Below, piece by piece: positions 45,564-55,664 of a DNA stretch of 64,000 bases. The DNA is taken from assembly GCF_011764585.1 (NCBI RefSeq), contig NZ_AP022853.1, positions 2,947,501 through 3,011,500 on the forward strand, in the 5' to 3' direction. The translations under genes and the position numbers were made by a program. The number at the start of each line of letters is the position of its first letter. The stretch's first letter is position 1. The notes below the pieces were generated by a model. That model did no database searches. It saw only the letters and a list, made by a program, of their open reading frames with translations, and was not told where the DNA came from. The stretch comes from Sulfurimicrobium lacus (GTDB lineage Bacteria > Pseudomonadota > Gammaproteobacteria > Burkholderiales > Sulfuricellaceae).

Positions 45564-46216
45564 ACATGCAAGGCCAACTCATCGATCTCTTCGCATCCCT
45601 GTTGCTGCTCATTTCTTTCGCCATGCTCGCGCAGAGACGGATTCTCAGGTTGATCAACCTGTTCGCCTGGCAAGGCCTGATACTGAGCGTTTCCACCTTG
45701 GTCGTGGCGTGGTCGTCGCACCAGCACCACCTGTATTACTCCGCCGGCCTGACCCTGCTGCTGAAAGTCATATTCCTGCCCTGGCTGCTGCACCGCCTGA
45801 TCCGCAAGCTCGACATCAAGTGGGACGTTGAAACCCTCATCAACATACCAACCACCATGCTGATCGGCATCGGCCTGGTGGTCTTCGCCTTCAACCTGGC
45901 CCTGCCCATATCCGCACTCTCGGCAACCATCACCAAGAGCACGCTGGGCATCGCGCTCGCCACCGTACTGCTGTCGTTCATGATGATGATCACGCGGCGC
46001 AAGGCGGTACCCCAGGTGATCGGCTTCCTGGCCATGGAAAACGGATTGTTTTTCGCCGCCACCAGCGCCACCTACGGCATGCCGATGGTGGTGGAACTGG
46101 GCATCGCACTGGACGTGCTGGTGGGCTCTTTCATATTCGGCATTTTCTTCTTCCACATCCGCGAGACGTTCGACAGCCTGGACATCAAGCATATGGAAAA
46201 GCTGAAAGAGGATTGA
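45560..46216 (+). CDS. HyfE-like membrane subunit
   Basis: The 218-residue, highly hydrophobic protein has about seven helices. It corresponds to HyfE, whose C-terminal half resembles NuoK (F-L-A-M-E-N-G-L-F-F-A with the membrane Glu). Start and stop overlap both neighbours. It has no cofactor motif and probably contributes to ion transfer. Confidence 0.88.
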   Translation: MNMQGQLIDLFASLLLLISFAMLAQRRILRLINLFAWQGLILSVSTLVVAWSSHQHHLYYSAGLTLLLKVIFLPWLLHRLIRKLDIKWDVETLINIPTTMLIGIGLVVFAFNLALPISALSATITKSTLGIALATVLLSFMMMITRRKAVPQVIGFLAMENGLFFAATSATYGMPMVVELGIALDVLVGSFIFGIFFFHIRETFDSLDIKHMEKLKED

Positions 46217-46218
46217 AC

Positions 46219-47668
46219 GTGGAAATTATCTGGCTGCTCAGCATTCCTCTCGCCGGCGGGCTTTTATTAGCGCTGCTGGGTGGCAAACGCTATGCGCCCG
46301 AACTCAATTCGCTGATGAGTTTCGGCACCTTGGTCGCCTCCGCCGTACTGACATTGAAGATCATCAGCGGCGGCCCCATGACCGCCTTCGGCGAACAGTT
46401 TTTCATCGACTCCTTCAACGTGTTCCTGGTCGCGCTGACCGCCTTCGTGGCATTCACCACGTCGCTGTTCTCGCGCCCCTACATGCGCATCGAGGATGCA
46501 TCACGGCAAGCTCAGCCGCAACATGCTGCGCCTCTATCACAGCATGTACCAGCTGTTCAGCTTCACCATGCTGCTGGCGCTCACCACCAACAACATGGGC
46601 ATCCTGTGGGTGGCCATGGAAGCAGCCACGCTCACCACGGTGCTGCTGGTTTCGCTGTACCGCACCCCGGCGTCGCTGGAAGCCGCGTGGAAATACTTCA
46701 TCCTGTGCGGCGTGGGCATCGCCCAGGCGCTGTTCGGCACCATCCTGCTCTACTTCGCGGCGGAAAAAGTGCTCGGCGCCGGGGGTACCGCGCTGCTGTG
46801 GACGCACCTCAACGCGGTCAAGACCGAGTTGGAACCAACCGTGCTCTCCCTCGCCTTCGTCTTCCTACTGGTGGGCTACGGCACCAAGGTCGGGCTGGCC
46901 CCTCTGCACAACTGGCTGCCCGATGCGCACGCCGAAGGCCCGACACCTATCTCGGCCGTGCTCTCCGGCCTGCTGCTCAATGTTGCCCTCTATGCCGTGG
47001 TGCGCTCCAAGGTGCTGGTGGATGGCGCGCTGGAAACCCACTTCGCCGGCAACCTAATGATGGGCTTCGGGCTGCTGTCGGTGGTCATGGCGGCATTCTT
47101 CCTGTCGCGCCAGAAAGACATCAAGCGCATGTTCGCCTATTCTTCCATCGAACACATGGGGCTGATGACCTTCGCCTTCGGCATGGGCGGCGCGGTGGCA
47201 ACCTTTGCCGCGCTGCTGCACATGACCGTTCACTGCCTAACCAAATCCGCCATCTTTTATGCCGTCGGCCACGCTACGCAGAACGCCGGCACCCAGCTCA
47301 TGGACGGCATCCGCGGCTTGATCAGGACCAGCCCGACCATCGGCTGGGGGCTGATCCTTGGCAGCCTGGCGATCCTCGGCATGCCCCCGTTCGGCGTTTT
47401 CGCCAGCGAATTCCTAATCATCACCACCGCCATGCACGAACACTCGTGGGCCACGCCGTTCCTGCTGATCGCGCTGGGCGTGGCTTTCGCCGCAATTTTC
47501 GGCAAAGTGCAGCCAATGGTGTTCGGCGAAACCGAGGCATTACGCCTGCCCCATCCGCCTGCACTGATACCGGTGTTCGTCCACCTGGGGCTGGTTTTGA
47601 TGCTGGGCCTGTACATCCCGCCCTACCTGGCCGACTGGTACCGCCAGGCAGCGGCGTTGCTGGGTTAA
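46219..47668 (+). CDS. HyfF/NuoN-like antiporter subunit, interrupted by an apparent one-base frameshift
   Basis: The GTG at 46219 after GAGGA is the better start; a TTG at 46213 is also in frame. The first 90 or so residues (W-L-L-S-I-P-L-A-G-G... to S-R-P-Y-M-R-I-E) read in one frame. The homologous continuation, H-G-K-L-S-R-N-M-L-R-L-Y-H-S-M-Y-Q-L-F, is in the +1 frame from about 46496 and runs to the stop at 47668 without interruption, including Y-G-T-K-V-G-L-A-P-L-H-N-W-L-P-D-A-H. One extra base near 46490-46497 explains it. It could be a real mutation, a sequencing error or, less likely, programmed frameshifting. The conserved downstream frame argues against long-standing decay. Confidence 0.8.
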
Positions 47669-47672
47669 TTTC

Positions 47673-49214
47673 ATGAGCGATCCCGTACTGCAACTAGAAG
47701 AACTCAAGACCGGTCTTCCCGCCTGGCGCGCCACCGTGGATGCCGGGCAGTTCCGTGCCACCTGCGCCAGAGTCCGCGACGGCGGCGGACGCCTGATCGC
47801 GCTGTGGGGCAGCGACGAACGCGCCCGCGGACAAGGCTTCGCGCTGCATGCGGCCATGATGGACTCTCCCGGCCTGGTCTGCCTGACCCTAGCGCTGGAC
47901 AGCAACGAGCCGACTTACCTTAGCATTATCGATATTTTCCCCACCGCCAACCGCATGCAACGCGCGCTGTACGACCTGCTCGGCATCGTTGCGCAGGACA
48001 GCCCTGACACGCGCAAATGGCTGCGCCACGGCGCTTGGCCGGAAGAGCTGTTCCCCCTGCGCAAGGAATTCGACCTCAAAACCCAGCATCCGTTGAGCGA
48101 CGACGCCTATCCCTTCGTCACCGTGACCGGCAACGGCGTGCACGAGATCCCGGTTGGCCCGGTGCATGCAGGCACCATCGAACCCGGGCATTTCCGCTTC
48201 TCCATCATCGGCGAACGAGTGCTGCGATTGGAAGAGCGCCTCGGCTACAAGCACAAGGGCGTGGAAAAGCTTGCCGAAACCATGACCGTGGAGCAAGGCG
48301 CCAAGCTGGCCGGACGAATTTCCGGCGACAGCACCGTCGCCTATGCCTGGGCCTACGCCATGGCGGCGGAAAACCTCGCCAACCTCACCCCCGAGCCGCG
48401 CGCCGTGTGGCTGCGCGCGTTGCTGCTGGAACGCGAGCGCATTGCCAACCACCTCGGCGACCTCGGCTATCTCGGCAATGATGTCGCCCTGGCATTCGGC
48501 TTCGCACAGTTCTGGCGCCTCAAGGAAGACTGGCTGCGCGGCAACCAGGCGATGTTCGGCCACCGTTACCTGATGGACAGCATTATCCCCGGCGGGGTCG
48601 CGGTAGATCTCAAGCCCGCCGATTACGGCCGCCTAGTGAAAGATGGCGATGAACTGGAACGGGAAGTGCGCATCCTGCGCGATATTTACGAGGAGCACGC
48701 CGGGGCCCAGGACCGCTTCGTCACTACCGGCCGCGTCAAGCCGGAACTGGCGGCAAACCTCGGGCTCACCGGCTTCGCCGGCCGCGCCAGCGCCCAGTCA
48801 TGGGATCTGCGCGCCCAATATCCGAGCGCCCCTTACGACCAACTCGACGTGCGCATGGCGACCCATAGAAACGGCGACGTGGCGGCGCGGGTGATCGTAC
48901 GCTTCGAAGAAGTGTTCGAATCGCTGAGATTGTGCCGCCTGATCCTCGACCGCATGCCGGCCGGCCCGGTCCTCACGCCCTTTCCGGACGTACCCGAAAA
49001 CGCTTTCGGCGTCGGCATGGTGGAGGGCTGGCGCGGCGAGGTACTGATGGCATTGCACAGCGGCAAGGACAACCGCATCGAACGCCTGCACCCGCATGAC
49101 CCGTCGTGGCAGAACTGGCCCCTGCTGGAACACGCCGTGATCGGCAACATCGTGCCGGACTTTCCGCTGATCAACAAATCGTTCAATTTGAGCTACACAG
49201 GAACGGATTTATGA
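47673..49214 (+). CDS. HyfG/NuoD-like large subunit lacking the nickel-binding cysteines
   Basis: The 513-residue protein combines an N-terminal NuoC-like domain (residues about 50-130) with a NuoD/hydrogenase large-subunit domain (G-P-V-H-A-G-T-I-E-P-G-H-F-R-F, R-L-G-Y-K-H-K-G). Where hydrogenases have R-I-C-G-I-C-G, this protein has R-I-S-G-D-S-T (Ser217 and Ser220). At the end, where hydrogenases have D-P-C-x-x-C, it has N-L-S-Y-T-G-T-D-L (Ser507, Gly510). All four Ni-Fe ligands are therefore gone, so it should not bind a [NiFe] centre. It belongs with hydrogenase-related complexes of unknown electron donor. Confidence 0.9.
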   Translation: MSDPVLQLEELKTGLPAWRATVDAGQFRATCARVRDGGGRLIALWGSDERARGQGFALHAAMMDSPGLVCLTLALDSNEPTYLSIIDIFPTANRMQRALYDLLGIVAQDSPDTRKWLRHGAWPEELFPLRKEFDLKTQHPLSDDAYPFVTVTGNGVHEIPVGPVHAGTIEPGHFRFSIIGERVLRLEERLGYKHKGVEKLAETMTVEQGAKLAGRISGDSTVAYAWAYAMAAENLANLTPEPRAVWLRALLLERERIANHLGDLGYLGNDVALAFGFAQFWRLKEDWLRGNQAMFGHRYLMDSIIPGGVAVDLKPADYGRLVKDGDELEREVRILRDIYEEHAGAQDRFVTTGRVKPELAANLGLTGFAGRASAQSWDLRAQYPSAPYDQLDVRMATHRNGDVAARVIVRFEEVFESLRLCRLILDRMPAGPVLTPFPDVPENAFGVGMVEGWRGEVLMALHSGKDNRIERLHPHDPSWQNWPLLEHAVIGNIVPDFPLINKSFNLSYTGTDL

Positions 49215-49215
49215 G

Positions 49216-49286
49216 CAATCAGCGGTCAGCTATCAGCCAGACCGCCAGATGCTGACCGCTGACAGCTGATTACTGAGAGCTATTAA
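49216..49286. repeat. Inverted repeat element between large- and small-subunit genes
   Basis: CAGCGGTCAGC (49220-49230) and GCTGACCGCTG (49251-49261) are perfect 11-base inverted arms. The left part shares ATCAGCGGTCAGCTA with the element next to the heptamer array at 11888-11915. The transcript would fold into a hairpin between two genes of one operon. It separates the last gene from the otherwise overlapping cluster. Confidence 0.75.
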
Positions 49287-49799
49287 ATGTACCAGATCAT
49301 CAAGCAGATGCTGCGCACCGGCATCAAGACCGAAACGCCACCCGCCACGGACGAGTCTCTGCGGGTTGTTCAGCAGCGCCTGCAGGAAGACATTCTCAAG
49401 CACTTCGGCCGCGCGCTGGCCATCCGTCACGTCGATGCGGGGTCATGCAATGGCTGCGAACTGGAAATTCACTGCCTCAACAACCCCTACTACAATCTTG
49501 AAGGCCTGGGCATCAACTTTGTCGCCAGCCCGCGCCACGCGGACATGCTGCTGGTCACCGGACCGGTGACGAAGAACATGGAAGTCGCCTTGCAGCGCAC
49601 TTACGACGCCACGCCGGACCCCAAGCTCGTGGTCGCGCTCGGCGACTGCGGTTGCTGCGGGGGGATTTACGGCGAAAATTACGCCAGTTGCGGCGGGATT
49701 TCGAATGTCATCCCGGTGGATGTCGCCGTTCCCGGTTGCCCGCCCACTCCCACGGCGATCATGCAGGGCATCCTGACCGCCATCAGCAAGGGCGCTTGA
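49287..49799 (+). CDS. HyfI/NuoB-like small subunit with one [4Fe-4S] cluster
   Basis: The 170-residue soluble subunit has the proximal cluster ligands intact: C54 and C57 in G-S-C-N-G-C-E-L-E, C121 in A-L-G-D-C-G, and C151 in V-P-G-C-P-P-T-P. This is the N2-type cluster arrangement of complex I and group 4 hydrogenases. Extra cysteines (C123, C124) lie beside C121. It is the last gene of the cluster. No ferredoxin-like NuoI/HyfH subunit is encoded in between, so how electrons enter or leave is unclear. The gene ends convergent to era. Confidence 0.9.
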   Translation: MYQIIKQMLRTGIKTETPPATDESLRVVQQRLQEDILKHFGRALAIRHVDAGSCNGCELEIHCLNNPYYNLEGLGINFVASPRHADMLLVTGPVTKNMEVALQRTYDATPDPKLVVALGDCGCCGGIYGENYASCGGISNVIPVDVAVPGCPPTPTAIMQGILTAISKGA

Positions 49800-49821
49800 G
49801 AAAAGCGGTTCGGTTTTTCGG

Positions 49822-50715
49822 CTAGTCGTAGCCCAGGCTTTTCAGCGCCCGTTCATCGTCAGCCCAGCCGCCCTTGACCTTGACCCATACTTCCAGGTAA
49901 ACCTTGCCGTCGAACAGCTTTTCCATGTCCTTGCGGGCCTGGGTGGCCATCTCCTTCAGCTTCTCGCCGTTTTTGCCGATCAGGATCGGCTTCTGGCTTT
50001 CGCGGTCCACGATGATGGCAGCGAAAATTCGGCGCAGCTTGCCCTCCACCTCGAACTTCTCGATTTCGACGCTGACGGAGTAAGGCACTTCGTCACCAGA
50101 CAGGCGGAACACTTTTTCGCGCACGATCTCAGCAGCGAGAAAGCGTTCGCTGCGATCGGTAATTTCGTCCTCGCCGTACATCGGCGTGCCCTCGGGCAGG
50201 TGGCTGCGAATCTCCTGCAGCAATTGATCCAGTTGCGGACCTCCACGCTGGGCGCTGACGGGCACGATGGCCGCGAAGGGAAAAAGCGCCGACATTTTCT
50301 CGATGAACGGCAGCAATTTTTCCTTGTCGTCGACCTTGTCGACCTTGTTCAGCACCAGCACCACTGGCCGGTTGCGCGGCAGAAGTGCAAGCACCTTTTC
50401 GTCGCGCGCATCGAAACGCATGACCTCGATCACGAACAGGACCACGTCCACATTCGACAAAGTCTGGGTGACGCTGCGGTTCATCACGCGGTTCAATGCG
50501 CTCTGGTGCTGCGTCTGGAATCCCGGCGTATCGACGAAGATATACTGCACATCAGCATCGGTACGGATGCCGGTAATGCGGTGACGGGTAGTCTGCGCCT
50601 TGCGCGACGTAATGCTGACTTTTTGCCCGATGAGGTGGTTGAGCAAGGTCGACTTGCCGACATTGGGGCGGCCGACGATCGCGATGTAGCCGACTTTCAT
50701 GCTTGCGTCAGTCAT
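49822..50715 (-). CDS. era: GTPase Era
   Basis: This essential GTPase acts in 16S rRNA maturation and 30S assembly. From ATG 50715 ([15 protein letters not shown]) the protein has 297 residues; ATG 50700 is an alternative. The G motifs are [18 protein letters not shown] and V-S-A-Q. A C-terminal KH domain includes G-K-N-G-E-K-L-K-E, the RNA-binding loop. The start overlaps the rnc stop, as is usual in proteobacteria. The normal downstream neighbour recO is absent; the Hyf-like cluster ends convergently instead. Confidence 0.97.
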   Translation of the reverse strand: MTDASMKVGYIAIVGRPNVGKSTLLNHLIGQKVSITSRKAQTTRHRITGIRTDADVQYIFVDTPGFQTQHQSALNRVMNRSVTQTLSNVDVVLFVIEVMRFDARDEKVLALLPRNRPVVLVLNKVDKVDDKEKLLPFIEKMSALFPFAAIVPVSAQRGGPQLDQLLQEIRSHLPEGTPMYGEDEITDRSERFLAAEIVREKVFRLSGDEVPYSVSVEIEKFEVEGKLRRIFAAIIVDRESQKPILIGKNGEKLKEMATQARKDMEKLFDGKVYLEVWVKVKGGWADDERALKSLGYD

Positions 50716-51379
50716 GAGTTGCCGCCTGATAAGCAGCAACGGCTGCGTTCTGTTCGGCGCTGCGGCGGCTGTGACCCTCGCCCAGCGAACGGATATTGAG
50801 GCCGGGGATAATGCATTCCACTTCAAACTCCTGTTCGTGCGCCTCGCCGCGTATCGCCAGCACCTCATATTGCGGCAAGGCGAGTTTGCGGCTTTGCAGA
50901 TATTCCTGCAGTTGGGTTTTGGGGTCCTTGGCGAGGGTTTTCGGATCGAGATCCTGCAGCAGCGGCTCGTACAGCGCCAGGATCATCCCTTCTGCAGCGA
51001 CAAATCCCGCATCGAGGTAAACCGCACCGATGATGGCTTCCAGGGCATCGGCCAGAATCGACGGACGGCGAAAGCCGCCGCTTTTCAACTCGCCTTCGCC
51101 CAGCATCAGCATCTCGCCCAGTTTGAGCCCGGATGCGACCTCGGCCAGCGTCTGCTCCTTGACCAAGGCAGCACGCATGCGGCTCAGATCTCCTTCGGGC
51201 AGACGCGGGTAGGTTTGATACAGCCGGGCAGCGATGGCGCAGTTCAGAACACTGTCACCGAGAAACTCCAGCCGCTCGTTATTCGGCGAGCCGTGGCTGC
51301 GATGCGTCAGCGCCTGGCGCAACAACTCCGGTCGTGTGAATTCATATCCCAGCTGGCGGCAGAGTGCGCGGTATTTCAT
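50708..51379 (-). CDS. rnc: Ribonuclease III
   Basis: The 223-residue enzyme cleaves double-stranded RNA in rRNA and mRNA processing. The signature [12 protein letters not shown] (residues about 34-45) holds the catalytic acids. A second acidic site is in [12 protein letters not shown] double-stranded RNA-binding domain occupies the end (about 150-223). It lies between the DUF4845 gene and era in the standard order, overlapping era by a few bases. Confidence 0.97.
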   Translation of the reverse strand: MKYRALCRQLGYEFTRPELLRQALTHRSHGSPNNERLEFLGDSVLNCAIAARLYQTYPRLPEGDLSRMRAALVKEQTLAEVASGLKLGEMLMLGEGELKSGGFRRPSILADALEAIIGAVYLDAGFVAAEGMILALYEPLLQDLDPKTLAKDPKTQLQEYLQSRKLALPQYEVLAIRGEAHEQEFEVECIIPGLNIRSLGEGHSRRSAEQNAAVAAYQAATHD

Positions 51380-51394
51380 GCGTGGGCAACGGCT

Positions 51395-51787
51395 TTAGTC
51401 AATCGGCTTCTTTCCTGGCGCGGAACCCGAAGTAGACGCCTGGAACTCCATCAGGGCGCTGAGGTTGCCGACGAGAGGCACGGTAACCGAGTAGTTTGCG
51501 TTCACCACGGTTGTGCCGCGATCCTTGCTGATTTCCAGGTCGGAGCCCTTGATCACGTTGACGTTATCGATCACCGCACGTTTGTCGAAAGAATCCCTGA
51601 CTTCAGAAGGCGTCATGCCTGGCAGAGAAGAGTCCTTGGCCATGACGCCGATAATTTTCTCCACCGACCAGTATTCAAGATACGGCGGGATCAGTTTCAT
51701 GACCAGGATGGCACCGAATACCACGATCATCCCGACAAATATCACACCGAAAAAAGTCATCCCCTGCTGATTTTTTTTCATCCCCAT
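51395..51787 (-). CDS. DUF4845 small membrane protein
   Basis: This 130-residue protein has one N-terminal transmembrane helix (residues about 12-32, F-F-G-V-I-F-V-G-M-I-V-V) and a periplasmic or cytoplasmic domain of about 95 residues. Members of this family are nearly always encoded between lepB and rnc in betaproteobacteria, as here. The N-terminal G-M-T-F-F segment resembles a prepilin-like leader, but no cleavage has been shown. The function is unknown. Confidence 0.9.
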   Translation of the reverse strand: MGMKKNQQGMTFFGVIFVGMIVVFGAILVMKLIPPYLEYWSVEKIIGVMAKDSSLPGMTPSEVRDSFDKRAVIDNVNVIKGSDLEISKDRGTTVVNANYSVTVPLVGNLSALMEFQASTSGSAPGKKPID

Positions 51788-51790
51788 CTC

Positions 51791-52618
51791 CTAGTTGATC
51801 ATCTGTCCGACGCGTTTCAAATCCATTCCAACAAACACGAACTCCCTGGCATGCCACCAGATCATGATCGCCTTGCCGACGATGTTGCGGTCCGGCACGA
51901 AGCCCCAATAGCGGCTGTCGTTGCTGTCGTCGCGATTGTCGCCCATCATGAAATACTGCCCCGGCGGCACGGTACAGCTAAAACCGTCCTCATTGTAATC
52001 ACAGTTGGCGCGCGACGGAAACGCCCTGACGTCGCCCAGACGCACGCTGGGGAACTCGGGCAGGAGCAACACCGCATGCTTGTGACTGCCCAGCTGTTCA
52101 TAGGCGCGTTTGGCAGTGACATAGTTGAGACCGCTCTTCTCGTAGCCGAACTCCTCGCCGCGGTCTTCCATCGCCACCGGCTTGCCGTTGATGGTCAGCC
52201 GCTTGTCGCGGTAAACGACGCGATCACCCGGCAGTCCGACCACGCGTTTGATGTAATCGAGTGACGGGTCTTCCGGGTAGCGGAACACCATCACATCGCC
52301 GCGCTGCGGCTGGTTCACCTCGATGATTTTGGTATTGACGACCGGCAGGCGAATGCCATAGGTGTACTTGTTGACGATGATGAAGTCCCCCACCAGGAGC
52401 GTCGGCAGCATGGACCCGGAGGGAATCTTGAACGGCTCGACCAGGAAAGAGCGCAACAGGAACACCACCAGGATGACCGGAAAGAAACTCTTGGCGTATT
52501 CGACCAGGATTGGGTCCTTGGCTTCCTTGGCGCGGTGCGGCTTGCCCAGATAAATATCAAACAGCCAGATGGCGCCGGTTAACAACAGCGCGACCAGCAT
52601 GATTAAAGCAAAATTCAT
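51791..52618 (-). CDS. lepB: Signal peptidase I
   Basis: The 275-residue inner-membrane protease removes Sec signal peptides. Two N-terminal helices are present (residues about 3-22 and 45-62). The catalytic Ser is in I-P-S-G-S-M-L-P-T-L, and the catalytic Lys is in Y-I-K-R-V-V-G-L-P-G-D. The box D-N-R-D-D-S-N-D-S-R-Y-W-G-F-V lies near the end. It follows lepA on the same strand, separated by a repeat-filled gap. Confidence 0.97.
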   Translation of the reverse strand: MNFALIMLVALLLTGAIWLFDIYLGKPHRAKEAKDPILVEYAKSFFPVILVVFLLRSFLVEPFKIPSGSMLPTLLVGDFIIVNKYTYGIRLPVVNTKIIEVNQPQRGDVMVFRYPEDPSLDYIKRVVGLPGDRVVYRDKRLTINGKPVAMEDRGEEFGYEKSGLNYVTAKRAYEQLGSHKHAVLLLPEFPSVRLGDVRAFPSRANCDYNEDGFSCTVPPGQYFMMGDNRDDSNDSRYWGFVPDRNIVGKAIMIWWHAREFVFVGMDLKRVGQMIN

Positions 52619-52630
52619 TTGTTACCCCGA

Positions 52631-52737
52631 GTGAGGGGTGAGGGGTGAGGGGTGAGGGGTAAAACCGGGTTCGGTGCGTGGTGTTGACTTTCCACCTCAC
52701 CCCTCACCTTCTCACCCCTCACCTTCTCACCCCTCAC

Positions 52738-52739
<2 letters not shown>
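52631..52739. repeat. Inverted GTGAGGG-type tandem repeat between lepA and lepB
   Basis: The left arm (52631-52660) has four tandem GTGAGGG units. The right arm (52694-52739) has their complement as CTCACC-type units with CTTCTCACC variants, ending against the lepA stop codon. A spacer of about 33 bases separates them. It would form a long hairpin in the lepA-lepB mRNA. It belongs to the same family as 4741-4815. Unit spacing of seven bases matches the heptamer logic at 11937-12041. Confidence 0.85.
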
Positions 52740-54531
<1,792 letters not shown>

Positions 54532-54544
54532 GCTCGTATGCAGC

Positions 54545-54570
54545 AAAAAGGGCACGGTCGGTGCCCTTTT
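54545..54570. terminator. Rho-independent terminator between the FimV-like gene and lepA
   Basis: AAAAAGGGCAC and GTGCCCTTTT form a seven-base GC-containing stem (GGGCAC/GTGCCC) around a four-base loop, flanked by A and T runs, so it can work in both directions. On the minus strand it ends transcription coming from the FimV-like gene just before lepA. Confidence 0.8.
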
Positions 54571-54687
54571 CCGTTTTAAATTAAAGGCGAATTCTAACGG
54601 ATTTCCGCCCGCGATGCACTCACGGTCGGGGATGAATTACCGCTACCAGCACAGCGAGCACGGTTTGAGCAAAGCAAGTACGCCGCA

Positions 54688-55581
54688 TCATGCAGCCATG
54701 GGTTGCGTGACAGCCATTTTCTGCTTGATTTCGAGCACACCGATCAATATCAAGAGTTCGCGGAATGCTTCCAGATGGAGTCCTCCGCGTTCGCCGTTAC
54801 GATTATCCTGCGTCAGGCTGTGTAAATAATCCAGACAGTCCAGGTAATCCGCGCCATTCCACTGCGCAGTGACTTTGGCGAACAAATGCGGAAAATGCTC
54901 CAGCCCCGTCAGTTCGTTGCTGCGTGTATTTGCATCTTCCCAAGTGGGTAAGGTCACATTGAAGCGCCCCCTGATTTCGGCAGCAAGCTTCTCGAACTCC
55001 TGGCGCAGTCCCTGGGCATGCAGGACATCCAGCAGGCTCATCCAGACATGAGCCGGGGCAGCTTCGTTGGCCTCGACATGATGGCGCAACACCCCGATCG
55101 CCATATCCATGCGCCCCAGCAGCAGAAAGACCTCCGCCTCCTCCTCGACGCTGGACAGTTCGTCTACCGTCACCGTAGTGTCCTGATCCAGGGGTATCCA
55201 GTACTTGACCGCCTCCCCGCTTATGGCTCCACCGGCATGCGACTCGTGCGGCGCAGGAACAACACGACGTGGCATATCGACGAGCGGTGCTGAAGGCATC
55301 CCGGAACGGCGCCCAAACCAGAAAAACACCAAGCCGAGTCCCGCCCCTCCCAGCAGCAGCCATAGCGTGCCGTTCGATTTGGTTTCAGCGTTGGCGGCGG
55401 CAGGCATGGGCTGGATATTGCCCGGCACGACTGCTTGCCGCTCCGCGACTTCAGCAGAAGGCGCCTGAACACCGTTCGCGCCAGCCGCAACAGCAAGCGC
55501 TTGTTCGGCCCCGGCGTGCATCGTGAAGAAGAACGCCACCAGCAATGTAATTCTGGAAAAAATTCGGGGAGAGTAATACAT
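54688..55581 (-). CDS. FimV-like membrane protein of uncertain function
   Basis: From ATG 55581 (MYYSPRIFSRITLL) there are 297 residues; an upstream ATG would add 19. An N-terminal signal peptide ends near A-G-A-E-Q-A-L-A. A Pro/Ala-rich periplasmic stretch and a transmembrane helix (L-W-L-L-L-G-G-A-G-L-G-L-V-F-F-W-F) follow. The C-terminal cytoplasmic part has L-L-L-G-R-M-D-M-A-I-G-V-L-R and W-M-S-L-L-D-V-L-H, which resemble the TPR-like region of FimV/TspA proteins. It precedes the pilB-like gene in the opposite order of reading. A role in pilus assembly or motility is inferred from neighbours. Confidence 0.6.
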   Translation of the reverse strand: MYYSPRIFSRITLLVAFFFTMHAGAEQALAVAAGANGVQAPSAEVAERQAVVPGNIQPMPAAANAETKSNGTLWLLLGGAGLGLVFFWFGRRSGMPSAPLVDMPRRVVPAPHESHAGGAISGEAVKYWIPLDQDTTVTVDELSSVEEEAEVFLLLGRMDMAIGVLRHHVEANEAAPAHVWMSLLDVLHAQGLRQEFEKLAAEIRGRFNVTLPTWEDANTRSNELTGLEHFPHLFAKVTAQWNGADYLDCLDYLHSLTQDNRNGERGGLHLEAFRELLILIGVLEIKQKMAVTQPMAA

Positions 55582-55664
55582 GATTGCCTTGCTGTTTGAG
55601 TCACCGCGATTATACGGTGCGCAGTAATTTGCATGCATCGGGGAATCCCCGATTTTCCGCTACC

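Noticed and set aside
46213-47676. A 487-codon frame that appears to be an intact HyfF-size gene
   Set aside because: After about residue 95 its translation is low-complexity Arg/His/Pro-rich sequence with no membrane helices, while the true HyfF continuation is in the other frame; the length match is chance.
42595-49799. Formate hydrogenlyase or hydrogenase-4
   Set aside because: The nickel ligands are absent from the large subunit, and no formate dehydrogenase, ferredoxin-type subunit or maturation gene is present in the window.
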